DNA of 64,000 bases from an uncultured Collinsella sp. (GTDB lineage: Bacteria; Actinomycetota; Coriobacteriia; Coriobacteriales; Coriobacteriaceae). This document shows, in pieces, positions 42,572 to 51,502 of this stretch (position 1 is its first letter; each line of letters starts with the position of its first letter). Made by a program: the position numbers and the translations under genes. The notes under the pieces were generated by a model, which was not told the origin of the DNA, made no database searches, and saw nothing but the letters and a program-made list of their open reading frames with translations. The DNA is taken from contig CABQMF010000003.1 of NCBI GenBank assembly GCA_902465265.1, positions 1-64,000 on the forward strand. Reading direction: 5' to 3'.

Positions 42572-42700
42572 GAGCGGGCCAGATGTCCCTCGTGGGACTG
42601 AGGGGGCCAAAAGTCCCCGTTAAAACGCTTAAATGGCCTCTAACAGGTACATTTGGCCCCCTCAGCCCCACGGGGGACACTCGGCCCGCTCAATCTTGCG
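42572..42700. repeat. 129-bp palindromic repeat, copy 1
   Basis: About 94% identical to 45147-45275 in the same orientation (eight differences by eye). Each folds as one long hairpin: outer GAGCGGGCC/GGCCCGCTC, inner GGGGGCCAAA/TTTGGCCCCC, loop with AAAACGCTTAAATGGC. The remaining 42701-42913 is AT-richer leader of the C69 gene with no firm promoter call. Confidence 0.75.
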
Positions 42701-42913
42701 CACGGGGCTTATCGGCCTGTTCAGCCCTGCGGGGAATGCCGCCTGCCAGATGCAAACGACCGGTCACGGGTTGTTACGAGTGCCGTGTCCATACTTCCTT
42801 AACACATAAGATAAGCTGATAACTGCATATTCAATCCGATTTACCCAGCTAAAGTGTTCTCATTACGCATATTGTTGGTGGGTAGTTCGGGCTCCGTGTG
42901 GAGGGGAGAACGT

Positions 42914-45058
42914 ATGAGGTTACCGGCTTTTGCTAAGAAGGCGTTTAGGGGGGGCATAGTCGCGGCGCTTGTGCTTGCCATGCCCGCGCCCGCGCTCGCC
43001 TGCACGCAGGTTTACATCGGTAAGAACCAGACAACGACGGGCGATACCTATGTCGGCCGCGCCGAGGACTTTTCACCTCGCTACTGCAAGACCTTTGGCG
43101 TGCAGCAGCCGATCGACAACCCTGTCTTCCGTTCTTTCGAGAACGATTCTGTGCCGGGGACCGGCTTTGAGTACACCTATCAGGGTCGCTCGTATCGTTA
43201 CACCTATGTTCGTGACAATCCCGATGAGTGGGATGCCCAGGACGACGAGGCAGCGTCCCGCGTGTATTCCGAGGCCGGCACCAACGAGCGCGGCGTCTCC
43301 GTTTCCGCGACGCTCACAACGGATTACAACGACGGAATCGATGCTATCGACCCTCGTGTCGACACGGGCATCGGCGAGTATAACCTGGCCGACTACCTGT
43401 TGAGCGTTTCGTCCACGGCGCGCGACGGCGTGGAGAAGCTCGGCGCCATCATCGATCAGTATGGCTCTCAGGACTGCAACCAGATCGTCATTGCCGACAA
43501 TACCGAGACCTGGATTTTCGCTCAGCTTTCGGGCCATCAGTGGATTGCCGTCAAGATGGGCGACGACGTGGCGTCCGTTAATCCCAACATCGGCGGCCTG
43601 CAGTATAAGGTCGATCTTGACGATGCGAGTCAGTGCCTGCACTCGGCCGATGTCGTGACGCTGCCCGAGTCCAACGGCGTTCTCGTAACCTATGACGACG
43701 ACACGCCGAACATCTTCAAGACGTATGGCAAGGAGAATTCGGGTTCGTCGCAGAATACGCGCCTGGCCCAGGGACGTGCTTACTTCGGTGCTGCCCTTGC
43801 GCCTCAGACGGACTATACCGTTGATGAACAGGGTCGCGTCACCTCGCTCATCGACCCGCAGCTGACGTTTACGCCGGGCATCAAATCCGATACGTTCACG
43901 GCGTTGCGTTCCCTCGCTGCCCGCGGTGAGCAGGACGACAGCCTCAACGCCAATCTCAACAGTGCCCTGTATGCCATCGGCAACAACAGGACGACCGAGG
44001 GCAATATCTTCCAGATTCGGTCCGGCCTTTCCAGTGATATCGCCACGATTCAGTGGGAAGCGCTTTCGCGTTGCGAGTTCAGCGTGTACCTGCCCGGCTA
44101 CTCTGCGCTGTTGACGGAAGTTCCGGCTGACTACTTCCCGGCGTGGAACACGGTGGACGGCACTTATACAGGACGCAAGGACGACGTTGAGCAGGCTTTG
44201 GTCGAAAAGGACGGCAAGAACCTCGACTACGTCTTCATGGACATCAACACGCTCGCCTACAACAACCGTGCCTCGATGGGTGAGAACGTGCGCGCCTACC
44301 TCGATGTCCTTCAGAAGCAGGTTATCGCCCAGCAGGACGTTGTTGACGGGTTGATGCAGGCGACCCCTGCCGATCAGCGCACGGACCTTGCCAACAAGGC
44401 GTTTGCCGCAGTGAGCGAACAGGTCTACAACAAGGCGGCCAAGCTTCTCGATGAGATGCGCGCCTATGTGAATGCGGGAGATACCTCGAGTGCGTTTATG
44501 CCGAGCGACTATGACGCCGAGAATGGAACCTCCCGGACCCCGATTATGTACGCGTCCGCTTTTGTTGCTCCCAGCATCACGGCTCACCCGCAGTCGGTAA
44601 CGTGTGCTCAGGGCGCTGAGGCCAAGCTGAGCGTTGCCGCGACGGTTGATGACAGCGTGGATGGCTCGGATGCCCAGCTTACCTACCAGTGGTTCGTCAA
44701 GGGCGAGGACGGTAACTTCTCTGCCATCGACGGGGCGACGGCGGCTGAGTACGTCGCCGCGACGACCGAGGTCGGTTCAAAGGTGTATCGCGTTGAGGTG
44801 ACGAGTGCTGCCGGGCTGGTTTCCACGTCCGATGAAGCGACGGTGACCGTGACGCAGGCTGCGCAGGAGGAGCCTGGGCAGAAGCCCGGTCAGAAGACAG
44901 ATGTGAAGACGGACGTCAAGACCGATACCGCCAAGAAGGCGACCAAGGGAGGGCTTGCCAAGACCGGTGATTCGTCTGTGGTGACCGTGGCGCTTCTGAC
45001 GGTGGCTGGAGTTCTGGCCGTTATGGGGGCCGTGCTTATCCGCAAGCGTGCGAATTAA
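42914..45058 (+). CDS. Cell-surface C69-family dipeptidase with sortase-type anchor
   Basis: 714 residues. The signal peptide ends so that Cys30 (ALA-CTQVYIGK) becomes the N-terminal residue, the Ntn nucleophile expected of C69 peptidases (PepD/U34). The catalytic part runs to about 545 (GRAEDFSPRY, TNERGVSVSATLT, DNTETWIFAQLSGHQW). An Ig-like domain follows (about 552-650), then a Lys/Thr/Pro-rich spacer, LAKTG, a membrane helix and a positive tail. LAKTG is an LPxTG-type sortase signal with Ala for Pro. It should digest peptides at the cell wall. GAGGGGAG precedes the ATG. Flanked by 129-bp direct repeats. Confidence 0.88.
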   Translation: MRLPAFAKKAFRGGIVAALVLAMPAPALACTQVYIGKNQTTTGDTYVGRAEDFSPRYCKTFGVQQPIDNPVFRSFENDSVPGTGFEYTYQGRSYRYTYVRDNPDEWDAQDDEAASRVYSEAGTNERGVSVSATLTTDYNDGIDAIDPRVDTGIGEYNLADYLLSVSSTARDGVEKLGAIIDQYGSQDCNQIVIADNTETWIFAQLSGHQWIAVKMGDDVASVNPNIGGLQYKVDLDDASQCLHSADVVTLPESNGVLVTYDDDTPNIFKTYGKENSGSSQNTRLAQGRAYFGAALAPQTDYTVDEQGRVTSLIDPQLTFTPGIKSDTFTALRSLAARGEQDDSLNANLNSALYAIGNNRTTEGNIFQIRSGLSSDIATIQWEALSRCEFSVYLPGYSALLTEVPADYFPAWNTVDGTYTGRKDDVEQALVEKDGKNLDYVFMDINTLAYNNRASMGENVRAYLDVLQKQVIAQQDVVDGLMQATPADQRTDLANKAFAAVSEQVYNKAAKLLDEMRAYVNAGDTSSAFMPSDYDAENGTSRTPIMYASAFVAPSITAHPQSVTCAQGAEAKLSVAATVDDSVDGSDAQLTYQWFVKGEDGNFSAIDGATAAEYVAATTEVGSKVYRVEVTSAAGLVSTSDEATVTVTQAAQEEPGQKPGQKTDVKTDVKTDTAKKATKGGLAKTGDSSVVTVALLTVAGVLAVMGAVLIRKRAN

Positions 45059-45091
45059 CCGGAGCGGGTCATAGACGACAGCCCTAACTAA

Positions 45092-45127
45092 AAACGGTCC
45101 CGTACGAGCAATCGTGCGGGACCGTTT
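45092..45127 (+). terminator. Terminator of the C69 gene
   Basis: AAACGGTCCCGTACGA (45092-45107) pairs with TCGTGCGGGACCGTTT (45112-45127) with one wobble pair. Confidence 0.85.
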
Positions 45128-45146
45128 GCTTGAGTTAAAGCAAAAT

Positions 45147-45275
45147 GAGCGGGCCAAAAAGCCCCCGTGGGACTGAGGGGGCCAAAAGTCCCTGTTAAAA
45201 CGCTTAAATGGCTTCTAACAGGTACATTTGGCCCCCTCAGCCCCACGGGGGACATTCGGCCCGCTCAATCTTGCG
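45147..45275. repeat. 129-bp palindromic repeat, copy 2
   Basis: Same orientation and length as 42572-42700; it lies just beyond the C69 terminator. Substitutions are mainly in the left outer stem, where pairing is improved relative to copy 1. Confidence 0.75.
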
Positions 45276-45376
45276 GGCGGGCTTGGTTCGTTAGCGGCCT
45301 AGTGGCGATATGGGTTGCCTATAGGTGGTCATCCGGGAGCCATATGGCTCGGGTATGGCGGTTTTTATGTAGCGCA

Positions 45377-45406
45377 TTGACCGATTTACCTGCGGTAACG
45401 TACACT
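45377..45406 (+). promoter_or_regulatory. Promoter of the cobalamin-controlled surface-protein gene
   Basis: TTGACC (45377-45382), 18 bases, TACACT (45401-45406). Transcription would begin near 45413, a few bases before the riboswitch. Confidence 0.65.
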
Positions 45407-45423
45407 TCCTCCGATTAAAAATA

Positions 45424-45545
45424 GAAGCCGGAGCACGGGTGCGCGCGAGCGCATAAAGGGGAATCGGGTGAGAATCCCGAGCAAGGCGGTTACTGTATGC
45501 GGGCGCGCCCGCGAGTCAGATTGCCTGCCCGCGCTCTTCTCGAAA
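45424..45545 (+). promoter_or_regulatory. Cobalamin riboswitch
   Basis: Conserved cobalamin-aptamer blocks occur in order: GGAGCACGGGTGC, AAGGGGAATCGGGTGAGAAT with the paired CCCGAGC, GGCGGTTACTGTA, and the B12 box AGTCAGATTGCCTGCC (about 45514-45529). Flanking stems such as GCGGGCGCGCCCGC close the junction. These RNAs bind adenosyl- or aquocobalamin and repress the gene in cis when corrinoid is plentiful. The next gene, 170 bases downstream, is a surface protein rather than a biosynthesis enzyme. Confidence 0.9.
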
Positions 45546-45714
45546 CCGAGGGCCTCTCTGTTTGCCGCTGGATTCCGGTCTACAAGGGGTGCTGCTGAGC
45601 GTGCGTTTTGCTGCCGATAGGGTGGCTGACGTGCTCCTTTGTGCTGCCGGGGTATCGCCTGTCCCGCCTTCTTCGCCATGGCTCTATTGCAGGTTCGCGA
45701 AAGAAGGAGAACGG

Positions 45715-48700
45715 GTGACGCGAAACAACATTATGCTCAAGCGCCTGGGAGCCGCTGCTTTCTCGGCGCTGCTCGTCTGGTCGATGCCGGGTACGTCGGC
45801 ATTTGCCGAGGGCGTGGCAGAGATCGCTGTGCAGGCGCAGGCCCAGGCCTCGCAGCAGGCGGATACTGCCGAGAATGCCGACGAGTCGAGTTTCACTGCG
45901 GACGAGCAGACGGGTGCTGAAGGCGCCGAGGCATCGGCGGACGAGGCGAGCTCCGAGGCCGCTCCGTCTGCCGATGAGAGCCTTGCTGCCGCGGCGGACA
46001 TCGACGACGAGGATGCCGATGCTCAGCAGGCACGCGGCGCGCGCGCCGCCAAGGCCGGCGAGACCGTGATGGTCTCTTTTGCCGATGAGCTGCCCACCAC
46101 CATCGAGGCCGGGGCTGTCGTGAAGCTCGCGGCGAATATCAGCCTTGAGGCTGGCCAACAGATCGAGACCGTGGCCGGTACGCTCGATGGCCAGGGCCAC
46201 AGCATCGTGCTCAACGGCAAGGCGCTGGCGAAGAGCGTGGCTGGTACGGTACAGAATCTGGGCGTGACGGGTTCGATGACGATTTCTGGCACCGACGGTC
46301 CTATCGCCACCACATGCTCGGGTACCGTGCAAATGTGCTGGTCGACGGCAAGCCCCTCTGACGACAATTGGACTTGCGCTGACGCTGCCGGTCTTGTAGG
46401 CAAGCTTGATGGCGGTTCGGTGCTCAACTCGTATTACGCCGGCAGCCTCAGCGGCATGCCCTTTGGCGGTTACGGCCTCGTTGCCTGGTATCAGTCTGGC
46501 ACCGTGACCAACAATCTGTTCACTGCGGGCGATCAGGCGTGCGGCTACAGGGTCGATTCTTCCTTTGGCAGCAAAATCTCTGTCGACGACCTCAAGACCC
46601 AGGCCTCGGTCGATAAGCTCAACACCGATGCCCCTGCCACCGGCTTTACCTGGTCTGCGCAGGGCGGTTTGCCTGTGCTGATCTCGGGCGGCGCTGCGGT
46701 CGTCGTGAACAAGGATGCCCTCAAGGCTGCGATTGACGATGCCAACGCCAAGATCGAGAACGACTACACGGCCGAGAGCTGGTCGAAGCTCGCTGAGGCC
46801 CTTGTGAGCGCTCAAGACGTCTACGCCAACGATGACGCCAAGCAGGCCGAGGTCAACGCCGCAACCAAGACGCTCACCGATGCCATTGCCGCGCTCGAGA
46901 AGCCCAAGCCCACCGAGCCCGTGGCTCAGCCGCAGAACGTAGTGCACCTGAGCTCGCAGAGCGACCTCAAAAACAGGTTCAAACCCGCCGACGCCGACGC
47001 CTACTACGTTCTCGACAACGACGTCACCATCGATGACAGCTGGTTCTTTGCCCCCACGGGCATGCTCGCGGGCACGCTTGATGGACAGGGCCACACCATC
47101 ACCTTCGCCAACGGCGGCGGCGTGAAGTCGCTCATGGACGGCGTTGCCTCCACGGGCGTGGTGCAGAACATCTCGTTTTCCGGTGAACTCAAGCAGGCGA
47201 CGGACGGCAAGGCGTTCGGCCCCCTGGGCAACAAGGTTCAGGGTGCCGTGCTCAACTGCTCCACGAGTGTGACCGGCAAGGGCGTCGCGGGCTTTGCGCG
47301 TACGCTCGACGGCGGCATCGTGTCCAACTGCGTGTCGACCTCCGAGGGCACGGCGGGCGCGCTGTTCGCGACCTATAGCGCGGGCCAGCTCGTCAACACC
47401 TACTGGGGCGCATTCCTCACCAACAAGATGGACGCTCCCGCCTCGGCGCTCGTCAACTCCTATGCCGTCGACCCCGCCGACATGGCCACCGATGCCTTCG
47501 CCGACCTCATCAACGCTAACTGCGGCGCCAACGGCAGCAGCTGGGGTATCGATAAAAATGGCACGCCGGTCTTTGGCTCGGGCAACAGCTACCAGGCGCC
47601 CGAGGATACCACGCCCGATGACACCTACACCGTGAGCTTCACGGCCAACGACGGCACCAGCCAGGCGGTTGCCGACCATATGCTCGAGGTTTCGCCCGAC
47701 GCTGTGAACGCCTACCGCAAACTTGGCGTCTTTGCGCTTAAGGGCGTGCCGGCCACGAGCACCGTCACCTGGGGCACCGACGATGCCAACCGCGGAAACA
47801 TCGGTATCAACGAGTCCACGGGCGAGCTCTACATCTACGACAACGCCACCGGCACGGTGACCGCCACCGAGCATAAGGCCAATGGTTCCGAGCAGACCGT
47901 GGCCACCATCAAGATCAAGGCCAAGGCCAAACAGTTCGATGACTTTGAGCTGTGGTATCGTGCCTCCGACGGCACCGTGAGCGACGTGACCGATGGTGCG
48001 GCTACCGTCCAGGGCTCCGAGGTGCGCAACCTCGAGGTGCGCGTGCATTACGTCGACGCCGATAAGGACGAGTACGTGCCCGTTTCGTTCAGCCGCTTCC
48101 ACTTTGCCTCGAGCGATCCTACGACCATCTACAGCAACGACTACTCGGCCTGCTTTTACTTCAAGCATGCCGGCAGTGCCACGATCACCGTTACCCCGCG
48201 CGATGTCGCATCTGCGGGCGCTGGCTCCAAGAGCGTGACGCTGACGTCAGAAGCCGTGGCCGCCACGTCCATCTCGATGGGCTATAACGAGGACGGCGCC
48301 ACCGTCTACCTGCAGGGCCGCAACCCACTCTCCGAGCGCGGCGCGTTTTTGACCGATCACGCACGCCCGGTGGTGGCGCCCGACAACGCCACCAACCGCG
48401 ACAACTTTACCGTGACGAGCAGCGATCCTGCCGTGGCGGCCTACACCACCGCGGGCGAGATCGGCTACACGGCGTACAAGGCTGGCACCACCACGTTTAC
48501 TGCGACGCTGCCCGACACGGACGCCGATGGCAAGGTCATCAGCGCGTCGTGCGACGTGACTTATGCTTACCAAAATCCGCTTGCGAGCGTGACGGCCGGC
48601 ACGGACAGCCTCTACCTCAAGGCCGGTTCGGCGCAAAAGCTCGACCTGACCTTTACCGGTAAGAACGACGCGGACGACTGGAGCGTGACCGAGCCCGGCC

Positions 48701-50238
48701 TCATCTGGACGTTCAAGACGCTCGACGGCAAGGACGCCTCGGGTATCGTGGGCATCGACCGCAACGAGAAGGGCGCCTGGAAGCACGTCGACGGCGCTCC
48801 CGACGACGGCCTGTACGTGGCCTCGAGCGACTACACGGTGACGGCGCTTTCGGCCGGCACGGTGGTCGCGACGGGTACGCCGGTGGACGCGACCGCCGGT
48901 GCCGAGCCCGTGACGCTTACCATCACCGTGGCCGGCGTGGCCGCGAGCCCCGCCACGAGTGAGTCCGCCTCGGCGGGCGTCGATGCTGCCGCTGCGTTCA
49001 TCGACGTGCGCCGCAGCTCCGACGCCTTCCAGTACGGCGACGAGTGGGAGATCTACGACTTTGCCAAGGCGGGCCGCAAGATCGATTCCAAGCTGCTCGA
49101 CAACTACCGCGCCTCGCTGGCCAAGCACAAGGCCGAGTGGGGGAGTGCGACCTGCGCTCTGACTGAGACCGAGCGTGTGGCGCTGGCCCTCTCCGCCATC
49201 GGCGAGGACATCACCGACTATGACGGCGTCAACCTGGTCGAGCTCATCTGCAGCCGCACCGATATGACGCGCGCCAACGAGAAGATCTTTGCGCTGATGG
49301 CGCTTAATGCGAGCGGCTCGGATGCACCCGCCGGTTCTGCCTGGACGCGCGCGAGCCTCGCGGACGCCGTCTGCGAGCTTCTCGGCAGCGACGACGCCGT
49401 GGAGGGTACGCGTCTGGGCGACGTGGACCTGACGGCCATGGCGATCCAGGCCGTGGCGCCCTATGAGGGCGACACCAAGGTCGATGCTGCCATCGAGAAC
49501 GGCCTCTCCTACCTCAAGGGCAAGATGAGCGCGGGCACCTGTGATTTCGGTTCTGCCGAGGCCAATGCCCAGGTGATCCTCGCGCTGCTTTCGCTCGACC
49601 GTGACCCGGCCAACCCCGTTAACGGGTTTGCAAATGCCGTGACCAACGTGGTCTGCGCGCTGGACCTGTACCGCGTGGACGGCGGCAACGGCTATGCGCA
49701 CGGCAAGGGCGGCGCGGCCAACGCCATGGCGACCGAGCAGGCGCTCCGCGCGCTCACGACGTATCGTGTCTCCTCGGGAGAGACGATTGCCTGGAAGACG
49801 GCCGTGACGGCGGGCAAGGGCTCGAGCAGCAAGGACCCGCAGAAGCCCACGGTGGCGCCGGGCGTCCTGACGCCGGGTGCCGGGTCGGACGGCGGTGCCG
49901 GCAACGGGACCGCCGGTTTTGCGGGCGTAATGGCTCCTGTGGCCGCCAAGATGGCCGGTGCTTCCTCGAGCGAGGGCGCCAAGGCAGCTGGCGATTCCAA
50001 GGCCGAGGCCGAATCCGGCAAGAAGGATTCGACGGAGTCTTCCGTCGCCGGCAAGACAGACAAGAGCGGCAAAAAGTCGGGCACGTCCGGCAAGACCGCC
50101 GCGTTGAGCGCCGGCGCCGCCAACAAGGCTGCGGACGCGGGCTCGAACGGCTTTGCCATCGCCGGTGTTGCCGTGGGCATCGTCGGTATCGCGGCCGTCG
50201 GCGGCTGGTTTTTCTACGCCAAGCGTCGCGCGGCGTAG
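45715..50238 (+). CDS. 1507-residue surface protein with transcobalamin-like alpha/alpha region
   Basis: GTG start after AAGGAG; signal peptide to about residue 31; very acidic Ala/Glu/Asp stretch (35-115); two beta-helix-like segments (about 120-330, 405-640) with GTLDGQGHSI and GTLDGQGHTI; a FIVAR-like helix (331-400); Ig-like beta modules (640-1080); an alpha/alpha-toroid region (about 1090-1360; DLTAMAIQAVAPY, ANAQVILALLSLDRDP, NAMATEQALRALTTY); a Lys/Ser/Gly linker and a membrane helix with KRRAA (1475-1507). The toroid pattern is that of prenyltransferase-like repeats in cobalamin carriers such as intrinsic factor; no DUF4430 partner is seen. The cobalamin riboswitch suggests extracellular corrinoid capture. 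Confidence 0.75.
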   Translation: MTRNNIMLKRLGAAAFSALLVWSMPGTSAFAEGVAEIAVQAQAQASQQADTAENADESSFTADEQTGAEGAEASADEASSEAAPSADESLAAAADIDDEDADAQQARGARAAKAGETVMVSFADELPTTIEAGAVVKLAANISLEAGQQIETVAGTLDGQGHSIVLNGKALAKSVAGTVQNLGVTGSMTISGTDGPIATTCSGTVQMCWSTASPSDDNWTCADAAGLVGKLDGGSVLNSYYAGSLSGMPFGGYGLVAWYQSGTVTNNLFTAGDQACGYRVDSSFGSKISVDDLKTQASVDKLNTDAPATGFTWSAQGGLPVLISGGAAVVVNKDALKAAIDDANAKIENDYTAESWSKLAEALVSAQDVYANDDAKQAEVNAATKTLTDAIAALEKPKPTEPVAQPQNVVHLSSQSDLKNRFKPADADAYYVLDNDVTIDDSWFFAPTGMLAGTLDGQGHTITFANGGGVKSLMDGVASTGVVQNISFSGELKQATDGKAFGPLGNKVQGAVLNCSTSVTGKGVAGFARTLDGGIVSNCVSTSEGTAGALFATYSAGQLVNTYWGAFLTNKMDAPASALVNSYAVDPADMATDAFADLINANCGANGSSWGIDKNGTPVFGSGNSYQAPEDTTPDDTYTVSFTANDGTSQAVADHMLEVSPDAVNAYRKLGVFALKGVPATSTVTWGTDDANRGNIGINESTGELYIYDNATGTVTATEHKANGSEQTVATIKIKAKAKQFDDFELWYRASDGTVSDVTDGAATVQGSEVRNLEVRVHYVDADKDEYVPVSFSRFHFASSDPTTIYSNDYSACFYFKHAGSATITVTPRDVASAGAGSKSVTLTSEAVAATSISMGYNEDGATVYLQGRNPLSERGAFLTDHARPVVAPDNATNRDNFTVTSSDPAVAAYTTAGEIGYTAYKAGTTTFTATLPDTDADGKVISASCDVTYAYQNPLASVTAGTDSLYLKAGSAQKLDLTFTGKNDADDWSVTEPGLIWTFKTLDGKDASGIVGIDRNEKGAWKHVDGAPDDGLYVASSDYTVTALSAGTVVATGTPVDATAGAEPVTLTITVAGVAASPATSESASAGVDAAAAFIDVRRSSDAFQYGDEWEIYDFAKAGRKIDSKLLDNYRASLAKHKAEWGSATCALTETERVALALSAIGEDITDYDGVNLVELICSRTDMTRANEKIFALMALNASGSDAPAGSAWTRASLADAVCELLGSDDAVEGTRLGDVDLTAMAIQAVAPYEGDTKVDAAIENGLSYLKGKMSAGTCDFGSAEANAQVILALLSLDRDPANPVNGFANAVTNVVCALDLYRVDGGNGYAHGKGGAANAMATEQALRALTTYRVSSGETIAWKTAVTAGKGSSSKDPQKPTVAPGVLTPGAGSDGGAGNGTAGFAGVMAPVAAKMAGASSSEGAKAAGDSKAEAESGKKDSTESSVAGKTDKSGKKSGTSGKTAALSAGAANKAADAGSNGFAIAGVAVGIVGIAAVGGWFFYAKRRAA

Positions 50239-50289
50239 CGAGCGTCTGCCTGACAGGTAAATACTGCAAGGAGTATGGTTTTGCAAAGC

Positions 50290-50330
50290 GAAGGGCCCTC
50301 CTGCCGATCAGCTCGGCAGGAGGGCCCTTC
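50290..50330. terminator. Bidirectional 18-bp terminator
   Basis: GAAGGGCCCTCCTGCCGA (50290-50307) and its exact complement 50313-50330 lie between the convergent surface-protein and hypE genes. Confidence 0.85.
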
Positions 50331-50419
50331 CATCTCCCCGCAGTTTGAGTGGGCCAACGTCCCAGTGAAAATGGGCGGGCCGATTGTGGCCGGATGCTGG
50401 GCAGCTTGCAGAGCAGCCG

Positions 50420-51454
50420 CTAGCAAATCCTGGGCAGCTGCTCTCCCACGAGCATGTCGAGGATGCGGGTTGAGCCCCAGCCGGTGCGTACGCGCACGGC
50501 GGGTCGAGCGCCCTCGGCAAGCGGCAGCACGCGACCGATGAGGGCGGCGTTCTCGCCGTAGCGGGCGGCGCGCATGGCCGCCAGCGCGGCATCGGCCTGC
50601 TCAGCCGGCACCACGGCGACCATCTTGCCCTCGTTTGCCACCTGTAGAACGTCGTAGCCGAGCATCTCACATGCCGCCTGCACGTCGGGGCGCACGGGCA
50701 CGGCATCCTCGTCGATCTCCATGGCAACGCTGCTGGCCTGGGCAAACTCGTTGAGCGTGGATGCCAGGCCGCCGCGCGTGGGGTCGCGGAAGCAGCGGGT
50801 GTCGGGGGCGGCGGCGAGCACGTCGGCAATCAGATGATTGAGCGGCACAGCGTCGCTTTCAATGTTGCTCGAAAACGCCAAGCCCTCGCGCTGGCTCATG
50901 ATGGCGATGCCGTGGTCGCCGAGCGTGCCCGAGACCAAGATGGCGTCGCCGGGCCGACAGTTTGCACCGCTGAGCACTACGCCCGCGGGCACTTCGCCCA
51001 CGCCGGCGGTATTGATGTAGACGCCGTCGGCACCGCCACGCTCGACCACCTTGGTGTCGCCGGTGATAATCTTCACGCCTGCCTCATGTGCCGTTTCGGC
51101 CATGGTCTGCACAATCTGGCGCAGCTTGTCCATGGGATAGCCCTCTTCGAGGATAAAACCGCATGAGAGGTAGCGCACGTTAGCGCCCGAGGTCGCGACG
51201 TCGTTGACGGTTCCGCATACGGCGAGGCGGCCGATATTGCCGCCGGGGAAGAACTGCGGCGTTACCACAAAGCTGTCAGTCGACATGGCGATTCGCCCGC
51301 TTGCGGGCAGCGCGGCGACACCGGCATCGTTGCCCGCAAGCAGCTCGGGCGACCCAAAGGCATCTAGAAAGACCTCATCGATAATGCGCTTCATCATCTG
51401 GCCGCCGGAGCCGTGGCCCAGCAGGACAGTGCTATCGGTGGCGGTACGGGACAT
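50420..51454 (-). CDS. hypE: Hydrogenase maturation protein HypE
   Basis: 344 residues of the PurM/ThiL fold. HypE dehydrates the S-carbamoyl group made on its C-terminal Cys by HypF, giving thiocyanate for the CN ligands of the [NiFe] centre. The chain ends PRIC, the required terminal Cys. The N-terminal GHGSGG, LAGNDAGV and MSTDSFVV and the later GDTKVVERG and DPTRGGL are family motifs. Last gene of the minus-strand hyp operon, 48 bases after hypD. Confidence 0.95.
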   Translation of the reverse strand: MSRTATDSTVLLGHGSGGQMMKRIIDEVFLDAFGSPELLAGNDAGVAALPASGRIAMSTDSFVVTPQFFPGGNIGRLAVCGTVNDVATSGANVRYLSCGFILEEGYPMDKLRQIVQTMAETAHEAGVKIITGDTKVVERGGADGVYINTAGVGEVPAGVVLSGANCRPGDAILVSGTLGDHGIAIMSQREGLAFSSNIESDAVPLNHLIADVLAAAPDTRCFRDPTRGGLASTLNEFAQASSVAMEIDEDAVPVRPDVQAACEMLGYDVLQVANEGKMVAVVPAEQADAALAAMRAARYGENAALIGRVLPLAEGARPAVRVRTGWGSTRILDMLVGEQLPRIC

Positions 51455-51502
51455 ATCGAAAACTCCAATCGTGGGTGGTGCCAGCGTGCGGGTGCGTCCG
51501 GG

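Noticed and set aside
45580..48168. 862-codon minus-strand frame opposite the cobalamin-controlled gene
   Set aside because: Shadow frame; the plus strand has signal peptide, riboswitch, recognisable modules and a good start.
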